Positions 31,612 to 43,023 of a stretch of 51,364 nt of DNA are shown piece by piece. The DNA lies in NCBI GenBank assembly GCA_003427395.1, contig BFEA01000325.1, positions 651,266 through 702,629 of the forward strand, in the 5' to 3' direction. Origin of the DNA: Chara braunii (taxonomy: Eukaryota > Streptophyta > Charophyceae > Charales > Characeae). The translations under genes and the position numbers were made by a program. The notes under the pieces are model-generated. The model was not told where the DNA came from and searched no databases. It was given only the letters and a program-made list of their open reading frames with translations. Numbering within the stretch: position 1 is the stretch's first letter; each line of letters begins with the position of its first letter.

Positions 31612-34600
31612 CCCCTATCCCGCTGGCAAGGAACCTGGGAGGCGGGCAACAGGTACCCGCCTCGTCAGGTTAAGTACCCGTCAGCCACCATCACAGTCCT
31701 GTCGGAGGGAACTGAAATGCCAAACAGCACACAATACACAACAGGCAACATCACCCTGAATGTCTAGAAAAGGATTCCTTATAAAGAGCGGATAAACATG
31801 AACCAAATATATCTCACCTTAAATATAAGCGTGATGTAGTCCACATCCACACGTGGAGCCATGAAGTTCCTAGGTAAGTTAAGGACCTTGTAGACGCAAC
31901 TGAGGCATTTCCTTAGGCCAAAACCATTGTCAACCATGCCAGAAACCACTCTCAGGATTTCCAAAGTTGCATCCTCAAGCTTTGTGCATAGAACCAGGAT
32001 GACAGCTACCTGGGGAATGATAATGTTTAAAGACCGTTGCTCATGTCTATTAGACAAAAACTTAACATACTTAGCAACGGGAAAATCGAGTAGTCTCCTC
32101 TTATCAAATTTCGTTGTAAAAAATTCCCAAGAGGTCTCAAAGAGGACAGTGATTTCCGAATTAAGGAATTGGGTTTTAAGTCCATAGATGTTGCCACAGT
32201 TATCGGTAGTGAAGAGTTCAGTTTGGTTCTTTATCTAGATTAGGTGCAAAGGGTAGAAATAAAAAATATTGGTTTTAACCCTCTCTTGCTCAGGGTCAAG
32301 GAACCTCAAGATGGAGGGGTTATTAATGCAATGTAGGTCATTAATATACATGAACACGTACTTGAAAATGAGAAGGATCTGCAAAGCATCATTATCAATA
32401 ATTCTCATGATTAACGATAATTCGTATTTGAAAAAATAGATGATGCAGAAGGAGGGAGACAGGGTAGACCCATAGGAATGCCTTGGATCTGTTTCCACGG
32501 GACACCACCAAGGGAAGACACTTGTCAAGGACTCATTGCATCAGAGACTGCATATCTTTTTGCAAAGGGTTATATTGGAATCCGAACTATAGTATTAGCC
32601 TTCTACAACGAGCAGGACACATCACCATTCTTCTTAAACCTGCATCCAATAAGAGAGCCTAACTTGTTCTTCTCAACAAATTTCCAGGCCAAATCGAGAA
32701 AAAATTGCATGGCCGCAGGGAGGCCGTCCTCATCACGACCAGTAGGGATAGTCTCAAAACAATTAGGGATGTCAGTGAAAAAAACAGAATAGACTTTAGA
32801 AGTGAGGTCACGTCAGTGAACTCTTTGCATCTGGATTTGACCAGTGGAATGAGCAGCTTGATGACGGCATCAGGAGACAAAAATGATCCTGTAGCCTTAG
32901 TCAAGCATCTGAAGTTTTTTTTATGGTGTTTGTACAGAGCCATTAAATACGGCATCTTCCATTGGCCAAAATGAATTTTTGTGGAGATGCGAGTCAGAGA
33001 AGACTCGGCCTCTGAGAAGATCAGCTCAGGAGAGGAGGAAAATTTTCAAAATCCGAACTATCCAATCGCTCCAGGGCAAGCTTCCTAATGAGGTGGATGC
33101 ATGATGCAAAACAAAGGGGTAGAAGCAACTTTGTCCGTCCCATTGATGAAGAATTTGAAGGTGAGGAATTTCAGTTCCTTCTTCGTGGAATCGAGAGAGA
33201 GGAGAGAAGGAGGGTCACGATGTCGGGGGAGGAAAGAAAGTTAGAATTTTATCATGTTGGACACAAACTCTCTGGACCTATTCTTCACCGGGGGCGGGAT
33301 GAACATCCTTTTATTCACTGCATCAAAGATCTTATCCCAACACAACAAAAATTATGATAATGCTAGAGCATAATTCCTTGGCTGGATTAGGATGTGATTA
33401 CGACCCATTCCGAGCAAAATAGAGACTCTCTTATTTGTGGAAATGGTAGGGTTAAGAGTGATAACATGGGAAGACGAGGAGGGAATAGGTTGAGGAAAGT
33501 AAATAGATTCAGGAAGGCGAAACGACAAGAATCTCTGAGTAGAGCATGGGCAAGACAGAGAAGCGGTACAAAAAGACAGTTATTGGGAAAAAACAAAGTC
33601 CTTGAAAACACAAAATGGTTTGTAAACTCTTGATTCCAATGATCGAGAGTACTACCAGCCAATAACCATTGAAGCCTGAAGGATAATTGCGGATGGAGGA
33701 AAAAAGAGGTCAAAGGCTTTCTCAACAATAGCCTTGAAGTTGACCACCTCCATAGATTTGTTAGCAAATCTCACGTGGAAGTGGAAGTCAACCTTGATTG
33801 ACTCAACTCTCACCCATTTGTTACTCCCTGACTCATTACGTTGAATCCGCCCTTTAGATTCCTGTTCAACACAACTGACAACAAAGACTTAGTAAGCTCA
33901 AGAAGCAAACAACGAGACCTTAACAGCAGACTTGTTCCGCAGGCTCCATCTGAGGTAGTATTTAACTGAGGCGGAATTTGCAGATTTCGTCTGAATGGTA
34001 ATGGTGAACAATGGAGGAGTGCCATGGACACTCGGAGATGCCTCATATTCCGCAACCATTGCAGAGTCGTCTGCGGGAACTATAGCCACCGGTCTGAAAT
34101 AATACGACAGAATGGCGTTAGACTGAGGCTTGAGTTGCTTTTCCTCCCTCATTCTCTTCTTGGATTTCTTCGCAGGGCTCTTGAGGTACTTATCGGGAAG
34201 CATAAGGCTCGCCATTTTTGTGGAAACTTCCTCATCATGAAGGTTTCGTCATCCATAATGGTATCCTGCCGCCTTGCTGGGTTGTCAATGATAGCACACG
34301 CCATTCTTTGCATGATGAAGCACATTTGCCAAAAAACTACCAAAGATAACACCAAAGCTCTCCAAGTGGATTTCAAGAAGTTTCTCATCGCCCTCATCCA
34401 AACCCTCAGCGTAGGCGCAGCAGGAAACAAATACTCTAAATTGGGCATCAAGTACCAGAGAACATGGTCAAACCAGGTGATATTAGTCTTGCAGTCCTTC
34501 TTCTTGATCTCCAGGCTTCGACATTTCAAGTAAGGTCTACCAACGTTCCATATCCGTTTTCGCTCGGGGAATGGTTCTGCGCCTCTCGGGGTCAGAAGCT

Positions 34601-35640
34601 ACGAATCGCTAAGGAACTCGAGGATTCAGAGCACTTGAGAGGGTCAAAGGACCAGACTGCGGACAGTTTCATTGCATCCGCATATAAAGGATAGGAGCCC
34701 TTGATCAGATATGTATTCTCCGCGAGGGCATTCTCATCGCAAAGTTCGATCTCACCCGGAGAGAGAGACGCTAAGAACCTATAGGCGTTAGAGCTAATCG
34801 GGGCAGAATGATTGAAGGTGTCCATGTCCCAAAGCTTGTAGTCAATCCCAGTCGACTCCGATTTCACATAATGAGAGGGGAGAAGAAGTAAGAAGGCGTT
34901 CCAATAAGACTTGCTGACCTCTTTCCTTTTCGATCTGGTCAAATCCAACATCAATTAGTCCTTAGACTCTGCAACAAATTTCTGATGAAACAACCTTTTT
35001 GTCCTCACTTAAATCCAACTCCTCCACTGAGTCAGATTCAGGCTGGCTTCGATCCTGAATCGGGACGGTGACCAACCCATCATGGAAGGCAGATTTAACC
35101 CCCAATAGATCGATAAAAACCTTATCCTTCATGGTCATATCGTCCAGAACAAAAGCTTCAACTAAACGATCATCAAGAAGGACTGAACCCGCACCCTCAA
35201 CCAATGTTCTCGATAACTCATGGAAGTTATCCCTACCAATCATTGAATGAAAGGACAAAGATGAGCATGGGAAACTGAGGAGGGACAAGAGCCGAGTTCG
35301 CTCTAACGAACTCCATAACCTTTGGGCCAGCCAAAAAAATGAGAGCTTCAGCAGGGCGGGAAGGAGCTAAGGAGTTTTGAAGCCATCCAGCCCAGAGAGA
35401 TCGTTTCGCACAAGGTCCTCATACCACCTGTTCCGGGTGAAGGTAGGCTTCTGCACATTCGAAACAACACAAAATATGAGAAACAAGAACAAGAGGAAAG
35501 GGTCGATCGAGAACGACAACCAGATTCATTATAAGGACTGCCATGGTTATTGTCAATTTCCAAATGCATTTATCCAGGTGTCATGGGTACCTTAGTCTTG
35601 ACGAGGAGTCGTCGACCCCCTCGATGGCAAACCGGGAGTA
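31611..35640 (-). mobile_element. Penelope-like retroelement, near full length (copy 2)
   Basis: About 4 kb on the minus strand, collinear with the two halves of copy 1 (23006-25000 and 464-2579). The 3' end abuts the GT tract. The 5' limit is set only by fading similarity near 35600. No flanking duplication was recognised. Confidence 0.75.
31779..35560 (-). pseudogene. PLE protein of copy 2, dead
   Basis: Minus-strand order: WLAQRLWSSLERTRL-like N-terminal segment, DLLGVKSAFHDGLV, WDMDTFNHSAPISSNAYRFL, NVGRPYLKC, FDHVLWYLMPNLEY, LPDKYLKSP with a Lys/Arg-rich tract, AIVEKAFDLFF, PYLMALYKHHKKNFRCLT, FKYVFMYINDLHCINNP (motif C at 32337-32348) and a NRHEQRSLNIIIPQ thumb-like segment ending near 31779. 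The frame is broken repeatedly and motif C reads YIND where YVDD or YIDD is expected, so one catalytic Asp is lost. No GIY-YIG domain is visible in the N-terminal region, between domains or after the thumb. Confidence 0.7.
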
Positions 35641-35649
35641 GTAAATCCT

Positions 35650-36712
35650 TTCCTGTATGCGTGATCGAGGCATTCTATGACCCAGATGGAGGGGAGGAAG
35701 TCATAGCGACTGACACTGCACACTATACATTAATCACAAAAAGTTTTTTCAAAAACAACTATACACATCCCAGATTCCGACGCCGCGAGGGGAGGCATGG
35801 GCAAGGGACCTGGAGGACCTTTTATCCGCTACATAGGTGGGCATTTTTTCTTTTTCCTCACCCGTGACCCAACCCGCTCAATGTTTTTTTTTGTTCCAGC
35901 CACCCGACCCAATAATTTTAATTTCCACCTCAAAATGACCTCATCCACCAAAATATTTTTTGAAATTTCAGCCTCGTGCCCAACCCAGCCGCCACCCCGA
36001 AACAATCCTCACCCGCACCCACCCACACCCGTGAGAACATAATTACCCCTCTGCACCCAAGACCTAAATCTTTGCTACCTGCACTCGCCCGCGCCGATGC
36101 AGCCTTGCCCACGACGACTCCACCAGTGTCGCAACAGTTCTTTCTTGCGCCCACCAACATCACTCTGTCATGGCGTTGCGCAGCGGTAAGACCAGGTAAG
36201 TTGGGGGTGGGCTTGGGAATTCACCAAATTCGCTAACCAAGGCCAAAGTGCACAGAGGATGGATCTAGCCGCCTACTGTGGCTAGATCTGCTCCCTCGTT
36301 TTTTTAAACAAAAACTGGGCGAGGGGCTGGACTGCTGGAGCGCACTTTTTTTTTTTGGGCCCCGATGTAACAGATGACCCTGCATGGCTGTACCCAGGCC
36401 AGCTTTTTTGTTTCTCTCAACCTCGAGCCTGTGCACTACACCGGCAGACCCAAGGCCTTTTCTTTTTTTGGGGGGGGGGGGCGGTTGGGGGGCCGCGTGG
36501 AAGGAGCCAAGGGCCCAAGGGAGGAGGGAAATGTTTCTTGGGGTGGTCCTGGGTCTATGGGTAGGGTGACCCAGGCCAATGTCTCACCCACCTGTTACCC
36601 ACCGGACAGGTGACCCACGACAAATGTTGACCCGCCCATGACCCAGAAACGTCCACTAGCTGCACAAGCCCGTCACCCACCCGAGAAGGCATAGGTAGAC
36701 CCAAGTCCAACC

Positions 36713-36715
<3 letters not shown>
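35650..36715. other. No gene recognised
   Basis: Pyrimidine-rich and CCCAC-rich sequence with loose repeats of phrases like TGACCCA and ACCCGCC, plus a G10 run near 36470. Frames of 60-86 codons are low-complexity Pro-rich. I see no conserved motif. Confidence 0.4.
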
Positions 36716-36759
<44 letters not shown>

Positions 36760-37426
36760 NNNNNNNNNNNNNNNNNNNNNNNNNNNNNNNNNNNNNNNNN
36801 NNNNNNNNNNNNNNNNNNNNNNNNNNNNNNNNNNNNNNNNNNNNNNNNNNNNNNNNNNNNNNNNNNNNNNNNNNNNNNNNNNNNNNNNNNNNNNNNNNNN
36901 NNNNNNNNNNNNNNNNNNNNNNNNNNNNNNNNNNNNNNNNNNNNNNNNNNNNNNNNNNNNNNNNNNNNNNNNNNNNNNNNNNNNNNNNNNNNNNNNNNNN
37001 NNNNNNNNNNNNNNNNNNNNNNNNNNNNNNNNNNNNNNNNNNNNNNNNNNNNNNNNNNNNNNNNNNNNNNNNNNNNNNNNNNNNNNNNNNNNNNNNNNNN
37101 NNNNNNNNNNNNNNNNNNNNNNNNNNNNNNNNNNNNNNNNNNNNNNNNNNNNNNNNNNNNNNNNNNNNNNNNNNNNNNNNNNNNNNNNNNNNNNNNNNNN
37201 NNNNNNNNNNNNNNNNNNNNNNNNNNNNNNNNNNNNNNNNNNNNNNNNNNNNNNNNNNNNNNNNNNNNNNNNNNNNNNNNNNNNNNNNNNNNNNNNNNNN
37301 NNNNNNNNNNNNNNNNNNNNNNNNNNNNNNNNNNNNNNNNNNNNNNNNNNNNNNNNNNNNNNNNNNNNNNNNNNNNNNNNNNNNNNNNNNNNNNNNNNNN
37401 NNNNNNNNNNNNNNNNNNNNNNNNNN
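36716..37426. other. (CT)n tract followed by 667 N gap
   Basis: A (CT)n microsatellite from about 36716 to 36759 runs into N at 36760-37426. Assembly probably failed on the dinucleotide. The frame translated across it is an artefact. Confidence 0.9.
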
Positions 37427-37561
37427 ATGAAGAAAACTAAATTAAACAAGATTTGCCTGAGCAGAACATCCAAATTCCTTACCAAATTTGAAATAAAAAT
37501 AAAATACGAAAAATAAATACTAATAAAAAAAAAAATAATAATAAATTAAATTAAATTTAGT

Positions 37562-37850
37562 GAGTGCACGAGCACGTTTTCGACACCGCCATCTTTGGCG
37601 ATTTTTCATTTTTTTTTGGCAAAGCTAAATGCCCTGAAAATTTACAAATGTGTACTTTACATAATGCAAAACCCACTAAAAAAAGTTTTAAAAAATAATA
37701 AAATTGTTTAGAACCCGAACTAAAGTGAAAACAATAAGTGAAAAGTGAAAAACAATGTGGGCGAGCACGTTTTGACACCACCATCTTTGGCGATTTTTAA
37801 TTCTTATTTGGCTAAACTAAATGACTTGAAAATGTGTAGGCATGTACCTG
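37562..37850 (+). repeat. 193-bp tandem repeat, two diverged units
   Basis: CGAGCACGTTTT, GACACC(G/A)CCATC, TTTGGCGATTTTT, then GGC(A/T)AA(A/G)CTAAATG occur from 37569 and again from 37762. Confidence 0.7.
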
Positions 37851-37968
37851 ACGTCATAGAGAACTCACGAAAAAAAAATCATAAAAAAAAAATTATTTTT
37901 AGGCCCCGAAATAATTTTTGGCGGGGGCCGAACGCCGTCGGGTTCGGACCCCGTACGTGACCCCGAAC

Positions 37969-38014
37969 GCCCGTACGTACGGAGGTCTGTCCGGGGACCT
38001 CCGTACGTACGGGC
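37969..38014. repeat. Perfect 18-bp inverted repeat, GC-rich
   Basis: GCCCGTACGTACGGAGGT (37969-37986) and its exact reverse complement (37997-38014) flank a 10-base loop. GTACGTAC inside each arm is itself palindromic. It lies in a CCCGAACGCC-rich region that recurs at 38150-38220. Confidence 0.85.
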
Positions 38015-38034
38015 TGGTATATATATATATATAT

Positions 38035-38099
38035 ACAGCCCCTCGTTTGTTGTCCTCTTCTCCCTCTCTGCCTACGGTTTACCGGGCAGTTCTATTTGA

Positions 38100-38106
<7 letters not shown>
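38035..38106 (+). repeat. Microsatellite-embedded short repeat, copy 2
   Basis: Matches 28502-28570 with few changes (for example GCCTACGGTTTACC for GCCGACGATTTACC) and is bounded by (TA)n on both sides. Confidence 0.7.
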
Positions 38107-38135
<29 letters not shown>

Positions 38136-38279
38136 GGTTGCCGGCGTTCGGGACGGGCCGAACACCCGAACCCGAACGCCCGAACGTACAGGACCCCTTC
38201 GGAAGGCGTTCGATCGTTCGGCCCTTCGGAGTTAGTTCAATTTATGTATTTTAGATGTAAGTTTATTTCTTATATTTGA

Positions 38280-38720
38280 CTTTGTGTAAATTTTGGAAAG
38301 ACACTTTCGCTAAAGGAAGTGTTGCCGAAATTTTTACAAATTCAAAGAGTTAGTCAAAAATTGTGCCTTTACAAATTCAACTTTTATCCGAGTTTCATAT
38401 CCGAATTAGTAAAAATATGAGAAGCCTACCTTTTCTAAGGGAAGTGCTGCCCAATGTTTTGCTAAATCAGGGAGTTAGATAAAATTTGACTTTGTGAAGT
38501 CAAAATTATTTTTAGAATTGATATTTAGCTTTGTACAAATTTTGGAAAGACACTTTTATAGAGGAAATGTTGTCGAAATTTCTACAAATCTAAAGAGTTA
38601 GTTGAATTTTGTCTTAGCAGAGCTCAAGTTCTGTCTTTGAGTTCATATATGACTTAGTATAAATTTGGAAAACCTACCTTTCTAAAGGGAGTGTTGCCCA
38701 AATTTTTACGAAAACATTCT
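38280..38720 (+). repeat. GTGTTGCCGAAA repeat series related to LTR repeat
   Basis: Units near 38300, 38430, 38550 and 38675 have a GGAAGTGTTGCCGAAA-like core and AAAGAGTTAGT endings, in alternating GACACTTT and CCTACCTTT versions with period about 125. The core is shared with the LTR units at 8068-8270, so this may be a fragment of a related element. Confidence 0.6.
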
Positions 38721-39028
38721 GGAAACCCGCTCCAAAGTGGTGCTAATGAACTTCTTTGTCAGAGCCAGAAACAATATTTGACCAAAACCTTTTCAAATGA
38801 GGTTGGATGGGTGGAAAAGAACAACGTTTACCGGATCCGCGTCCTGCACAACACTAATGAATGGATTGTTGCCACCTAGACACTCCAACTACACACTTGC
38901 CTATTGACCTCGACTGCTAGCTTTGGACACTCCCTAGTAGGGCGGTTAGGGATGGCACAACGAGGAACCGCCAGGTACTTGACCCGGATGTAAAAGCAAT
39001 TTGCCACAATCTCAAAGACACTGTTGAG

Positions 39029-39064
<36 letters not shown>
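39029..39064 (+). repeat. Poly(A) tract
   Basis: About 35 A residues in plus orientation. It could mark the 3' end of a retroposed sequence to its left. I could not identify the source. Confidence 0.8.
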
Positions 39065-39066
<2 letters not shown>

Positions 39067-39279
39067 GCCTGCGAAAACAGATAGGAGTGATGATAAAAGC
39101 ATACTCCTATCTATTCTGCAGAGGGATCCAGTCAATTGGTGGGGAGCTTCACCTGTTGGAAAGCGGGTCCAGCGTCCCCTGAGATACATCATTAAATTGG
39201 TTGATCAGAAAATGCTGGGAACCGAGCCCAGCGTCCCTCATGAAACTCTAATGATGCTACTGATACTATAAGATGATGA

Positions 39280-40159
39280 TGATGATGGTACTGAAAAAAA
39301 AACTCTGAACCACTACAACAAATCTGACCTCTTACTCCCTAAGCCACTTCTAGCATCCCCTATATCGTACACGGAACTCCAGAGACAGTGTCAACCTATC
39401 CAATACCACCCTTAGCTGTCGTGTTTTCACTGCCAAGACAATACCGGACCTCTTAGTATGTCATGGCCGCCCCCCCGCAGATTGCCACTGGATTGCCTTC
39501 CTCCTTCGACGAATCCCAGATCTCTCTACTAGGCCTCAGGCTCCTGCTACAGCAGGTCACAGGGCAGCACCCCAGCACTGGCCAACATCGTTCTGGCATC
39601 GGCAAACCAAGAGCACAAAACGTTGCAGCTTTGCACGGCGTCGGACCGGCTTCTTCCACCTGTGAAATTCCTAATATAATATTAGAAGAAACTAGGGTGT
39701 GTCCTGGGAAACTAAAACACCAGATAAGCTATCTTAGTTCAGCTATTCTTCCATGCTGCCGCCGCTGCTGCTGCTGCTGTTGATGATGATGAGAAAAAGC
39801 AAAGGAACCACATAAGCAAATCCTGACCTCTCAATCCATGAACCCCTCCCAGCCTCCCCTAAACCAGACATGACATCTATGATCTAGCTAATACCAGACA
39901 TAGCCATCATGTTTTCACTACCATGACTATACCCGGCCCCTTAGGTTGTCATGGCAGCCCCCCCCAGTTTGCCACTCGATTGCCTTCCTCCCTCGACACA
40001 TCCCCAGACCTCTCTACCAAACCTCCTGCTACAAACAAGTCACAGGGCAACGCCCCAGCACCGGCCAGCGTCGTTCTGGCATCGGAAAACCAAGAGCACA
40101 AAACGCCGCAGCTTTGTCCGGTGTCGGTCAGGCCTTTACCTCCTCTAAGAGCCCGTATC
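39280..40159 (+). repeat. Tandem duplication of about 480 bp
   Basis: Two diverged units, about 39280-39775 and 39780-40159, share GTTTTCACT, TGTCATGGC, GATTGCCTTCCTCC, GTCACAGGGCA and ACCAAGAGCACAAAACG. Each starts after GATGATGATG or similar triplets. The second ends at the poly(T) of the adjacent LINE. A frame beginning MAAPP in both could be an old coding piece, but the frames do not stay aligned. Confidence 0.65.
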
Positions 40160-40900
40160 TTTTTTTTTTTTTTTTTTTTTTTTTTTTCCAAACAAAGGCT
40201 CCTTCTATTCTGGGGAGCGTCAGTCCAGTTCCTATTCCACCGGCAAGTCGGAATTATACACAACAATTAAGACACACTCACGCTTCCTTCCGTCTGGCCG
40301 AAGGACCCCTGAGCAGCATTGATTACTCCGTCTTGACGGAGGATTGACTGTCAGCTTGCCATGACACCCTCTCTCCTCTCAGACCTGGTGGCTAGGTCCA
40401 TCAGATAGTTCTAACTTCCTAGAAAGAGTTTGCCCGTACTTCCTTTTATCCATCCTTACCCGAGAGCCACCCTGTCCCCTGCCCAAAATTTCTCTACCCT
40501 CTCTGAAAATCCCTTAAACCCGTAATCCCTAAACCCTCGACTACCATCCTGCTCTATGACACCTTTACTTCCGTCTTATCCACCCCTCGTGGATGTCTGA
40601 TCATGGAATGTCTTGTCCACCCGCAGTTGTCTGTTGCTGGTGAGTCCTTCCTGGGGTTGGGTTATGCGACTCTTTCCAGCCAATACGGTCTTCTCGTAAC
40701 TCCGCAATCTTGCCGCTTATCCACCAGTTCTTGCTGAAGGTCCATCTCTTCTTCTTTCGTTGCTCCGGCTTGTATCATCATATTCGTCTCCACCAAAACT
40801 TTCTCGCGTGGGTTGGACAGTCCTTCAATCGTTCTGCTGCATCTTTCCATCCATATGACCCATAATGTTACCTTTGTTTTTTTTTTTGTTTTTTTTTTTT
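40160..40900 (-). mobile_element. LINE 3' fragment, copy 1
   Basis: A 28-T run at 40160-40187 is the A tail of a minus-strand LINE. Bases 40195-40400 match the 3' UTR of copy 2 (46965-47140), including GCGTCAGTCC(A/G)GTTCCTATTC and GAGGATTGACTGTCAGCTTG. Upstream, a minus-strand frame carries TLWVIWMERCSRTIEG, matching TLWVIWKERCSRTID in copy 2. It is strongly 5'-truncated. Confidence 0.7.
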
Positions 40901-41025
40901 CTCTCTCTCTCAGATCCGATGTGAGAGAAAACTGAAATGTCGCCTTGGATAGAGACAAACCAGATATGTTTATATAGCCCAGATAATTAGTAATTAGGAC
41001 ATAGAAGTACCACAGTTGCAGCTAT

Positions 41026-41103
41026 GCCCGCACCCCAATTTCATATATCACAGCGTATCGTGAAGCCACAATCCACTGCCTTGACCACTTGGCTACGTTC
41101 GCC
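41026..41103 (-). tRNA. tRNA-His(GTG)-like 5' half, relic
   Basis: On the minus strand GTAGCCAAGTGGTCAAGGCA then GTGGATTGTGGCTTCAC gives a D arm and an anticodon arm with loop TTGTGGC and anticodon GTG. This half resembles plastid trnH, from memory. The T arm is not recognisable, so this is not a functional gene. It may be plastid-derived DNA or the head of a SINE; a related piece lies at about 41195-41270. Confidence 0.45.
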
Positions 41104-41384
41104 TTCTTTTTTTCTATAAAATCAAAGAATAAGTATACTAATCAATAAATAATAAGTACAAATAAGTAATAAGTATACAATTAATAAATACTACTCGCCT
41201 TCATGAATACAGAAGTGACAGAGGTCCAGCTATCCCCACTGCCAGATTTCATACACCCAAAATTTCGGTGGAAAACATTCGTCCACACCCAAGTGTCTTA
41301 CACCCAATCCTTTCCTCCTTCCTTTTTTTTCCTCTGGAAAAAAGAGGTGAACACTCACATCACTGTTACAGTATTCATCTGATT

Positions 41385-41475
41385 GCTTCAGTCTTTGAGT
41401 TTCAAAATGATGATCTGTTTACTAACAGTTACATGTGTGAATCATTCAGCCACATGGGCTGGTTACAGCCCCCCT
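41385..41475 (-). repeat. tRNA-derived SINE-like piece
   Basis: The minus strand reads CCATGTGGCTGAATGATTC then ACACATGTAACTG, close to CCAGTGGCTGAACAGTGTGC and ACATATAACTG at 45735-45830. TGGCTGAA is A-box-like. The B box is degraded here. Confidence 0.4.
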
Positions 41476-42546
41476 TTCCACCTTCGTGTCTATCCTTATG
41501 TCCATGTTATTGGTGCCAACCTCGATGCATTTGTTCCATACATGCAAGCGAACGCTGTGCAGAAAATTCCGCATGTTTGGCACACGAGCGGACCCGCACG
41601 GCATGTGCGGCGCACGGGGAAAATATTCACTAAAAAAGAAAAGGGTCTCAAAACCGTCGCATGGCTGGGTCAATGGTCACCTGCGTCCCCTTTAAAGATT
41701 TGTTGTGGGATGGGAAAAAAAAAAAAAAAACCCTAGTGGCAGGGTAATGCCGCTACCTAAAGGTCAAGACTGATGTCCCAGACACGTTTTCGATGCTATT
41801 TCTGATGCCCAATTGGACGGGAAGAAAATCTGTACGACTGTACTTGAAAAGGTCAGTTCCTTAGGTGTTGCACTCTTCTGTATCTACAAAAACAGCAAAA
41901 AAAAACAAAAGAAAAGGGAAACTGCCACTGGTATGTTGCACGACCAGGTGTCGCACCGCACGCCGTGTGGCGCACTGGATGGTATGGTGCACGGTGTGGT
42001 CGCAAGTATGATTTGTTCCCCTCCCAGCCACTCGTGATGAATTCCCAATTCCTAACATCACTTCCCATCTTTTGCAGCAGTTGACTGATTGCTCTTCGAA
42101 ATCTGCCCACAAAAAAAAAAAAAAAAAAGAGGAAGCCCATGATCGATGCGATTCGAAAGAAGAGGGGAGGCAACTCATAGGTCCTGGGTCGCCCACAGGC
42201 TAATCTGAGAAATGGGAGAGAGTTGCTGGCGAGTTGCCAGGCTTGGAGGGGGACAGGGTTGGAATTGGGCGACAGAAGTGGACAAGCAAGGTCCCGCAGA
42301 TATAGGAATCGAAACTGACAAACCTCTCTCTCGCTCAGTTTAGTGCATAACTGCTTTCATGATGCTTCTCTTCAGTTTTCCGTAAAGATCCACAATATCA
42401 GGGAACGTCACCGCCGCTCTGCTAGGTACTGCTGCTGAGGGCTGCTGGCTGTGGTGGAGCTCGGTGGCTGTCATGGTTGACTTCCATATGCCCAGGCCCA
42501 ATGTGTACTGGACACAAGGCAATACCGGTTCCATGATGTCGTACTG

Positions 42547-42657
42547 CTACCATCTTCACCCGAATAGAACGCCCGGTCATTATTGCTGTATTTGGCACAA
42601 CTTACGGTCCAGATGCAGCGATAATGACCGGGCGTTCTATTTGGGTGAAGATGGTAG
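42547..42657. mobile_element. 111-bp foldback/MITE-like element, copy 2
   Basis: CTACCATCTTCACCCGAATA and AACGCCCGGTCATTAT are mirrored by ATAATGACCGGGCGTT and TATTTGGGTGAAGATGGTAG. Arms of 37 bases have almost no mismatches. Length and arm pattern match 29379-29489. A transcript would form a near-continuous hairpin. No clear target-site duplication. Confidence 0.8.
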
Positions 42658-42705
42658 TTGGAAGGGAAGAAAGGCCGGAGCTTGACACTGCTTGACAGTG
42701 TAACT

Positions 42706-42734
42706 CACCTGTTGGTCCCTAGGACCAACAGGTG
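42706..42734. repeat. Perfect 13-bp hairpin
   Basis: CACCTGTTGGTCC and GGACCAACAGGTG flank a CTA loop. It lies 48 bases from the foldback element. Confidence 0.8.
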
Positions 42735-43023
42735 TCCTCTCTGTATCTGCTTGGCACGTGATCTCTGCAAGCCGCTGGGAAGCTAGACTTAACTGAGGGA
42801 TGATTACCGGAGTTCTTCTCATTGTTTTTGTTCTCAATGGATGATGAGAGATACTCAGTTCTGATTAGGGCTGCAAGTGGGAGGCTCTGATGAAGCCCCA
42901 GTTGTGTGGAACTACTTGAGAGAGATGCTGGCTGTGAGCGTGGCTAATGTTTCTGAGTTGTAGATACTAGATTGCGGTCCTGGGTGAATTGGATTTTGAA
43001 TTTCAGTTGTTATTCTGGAATGA

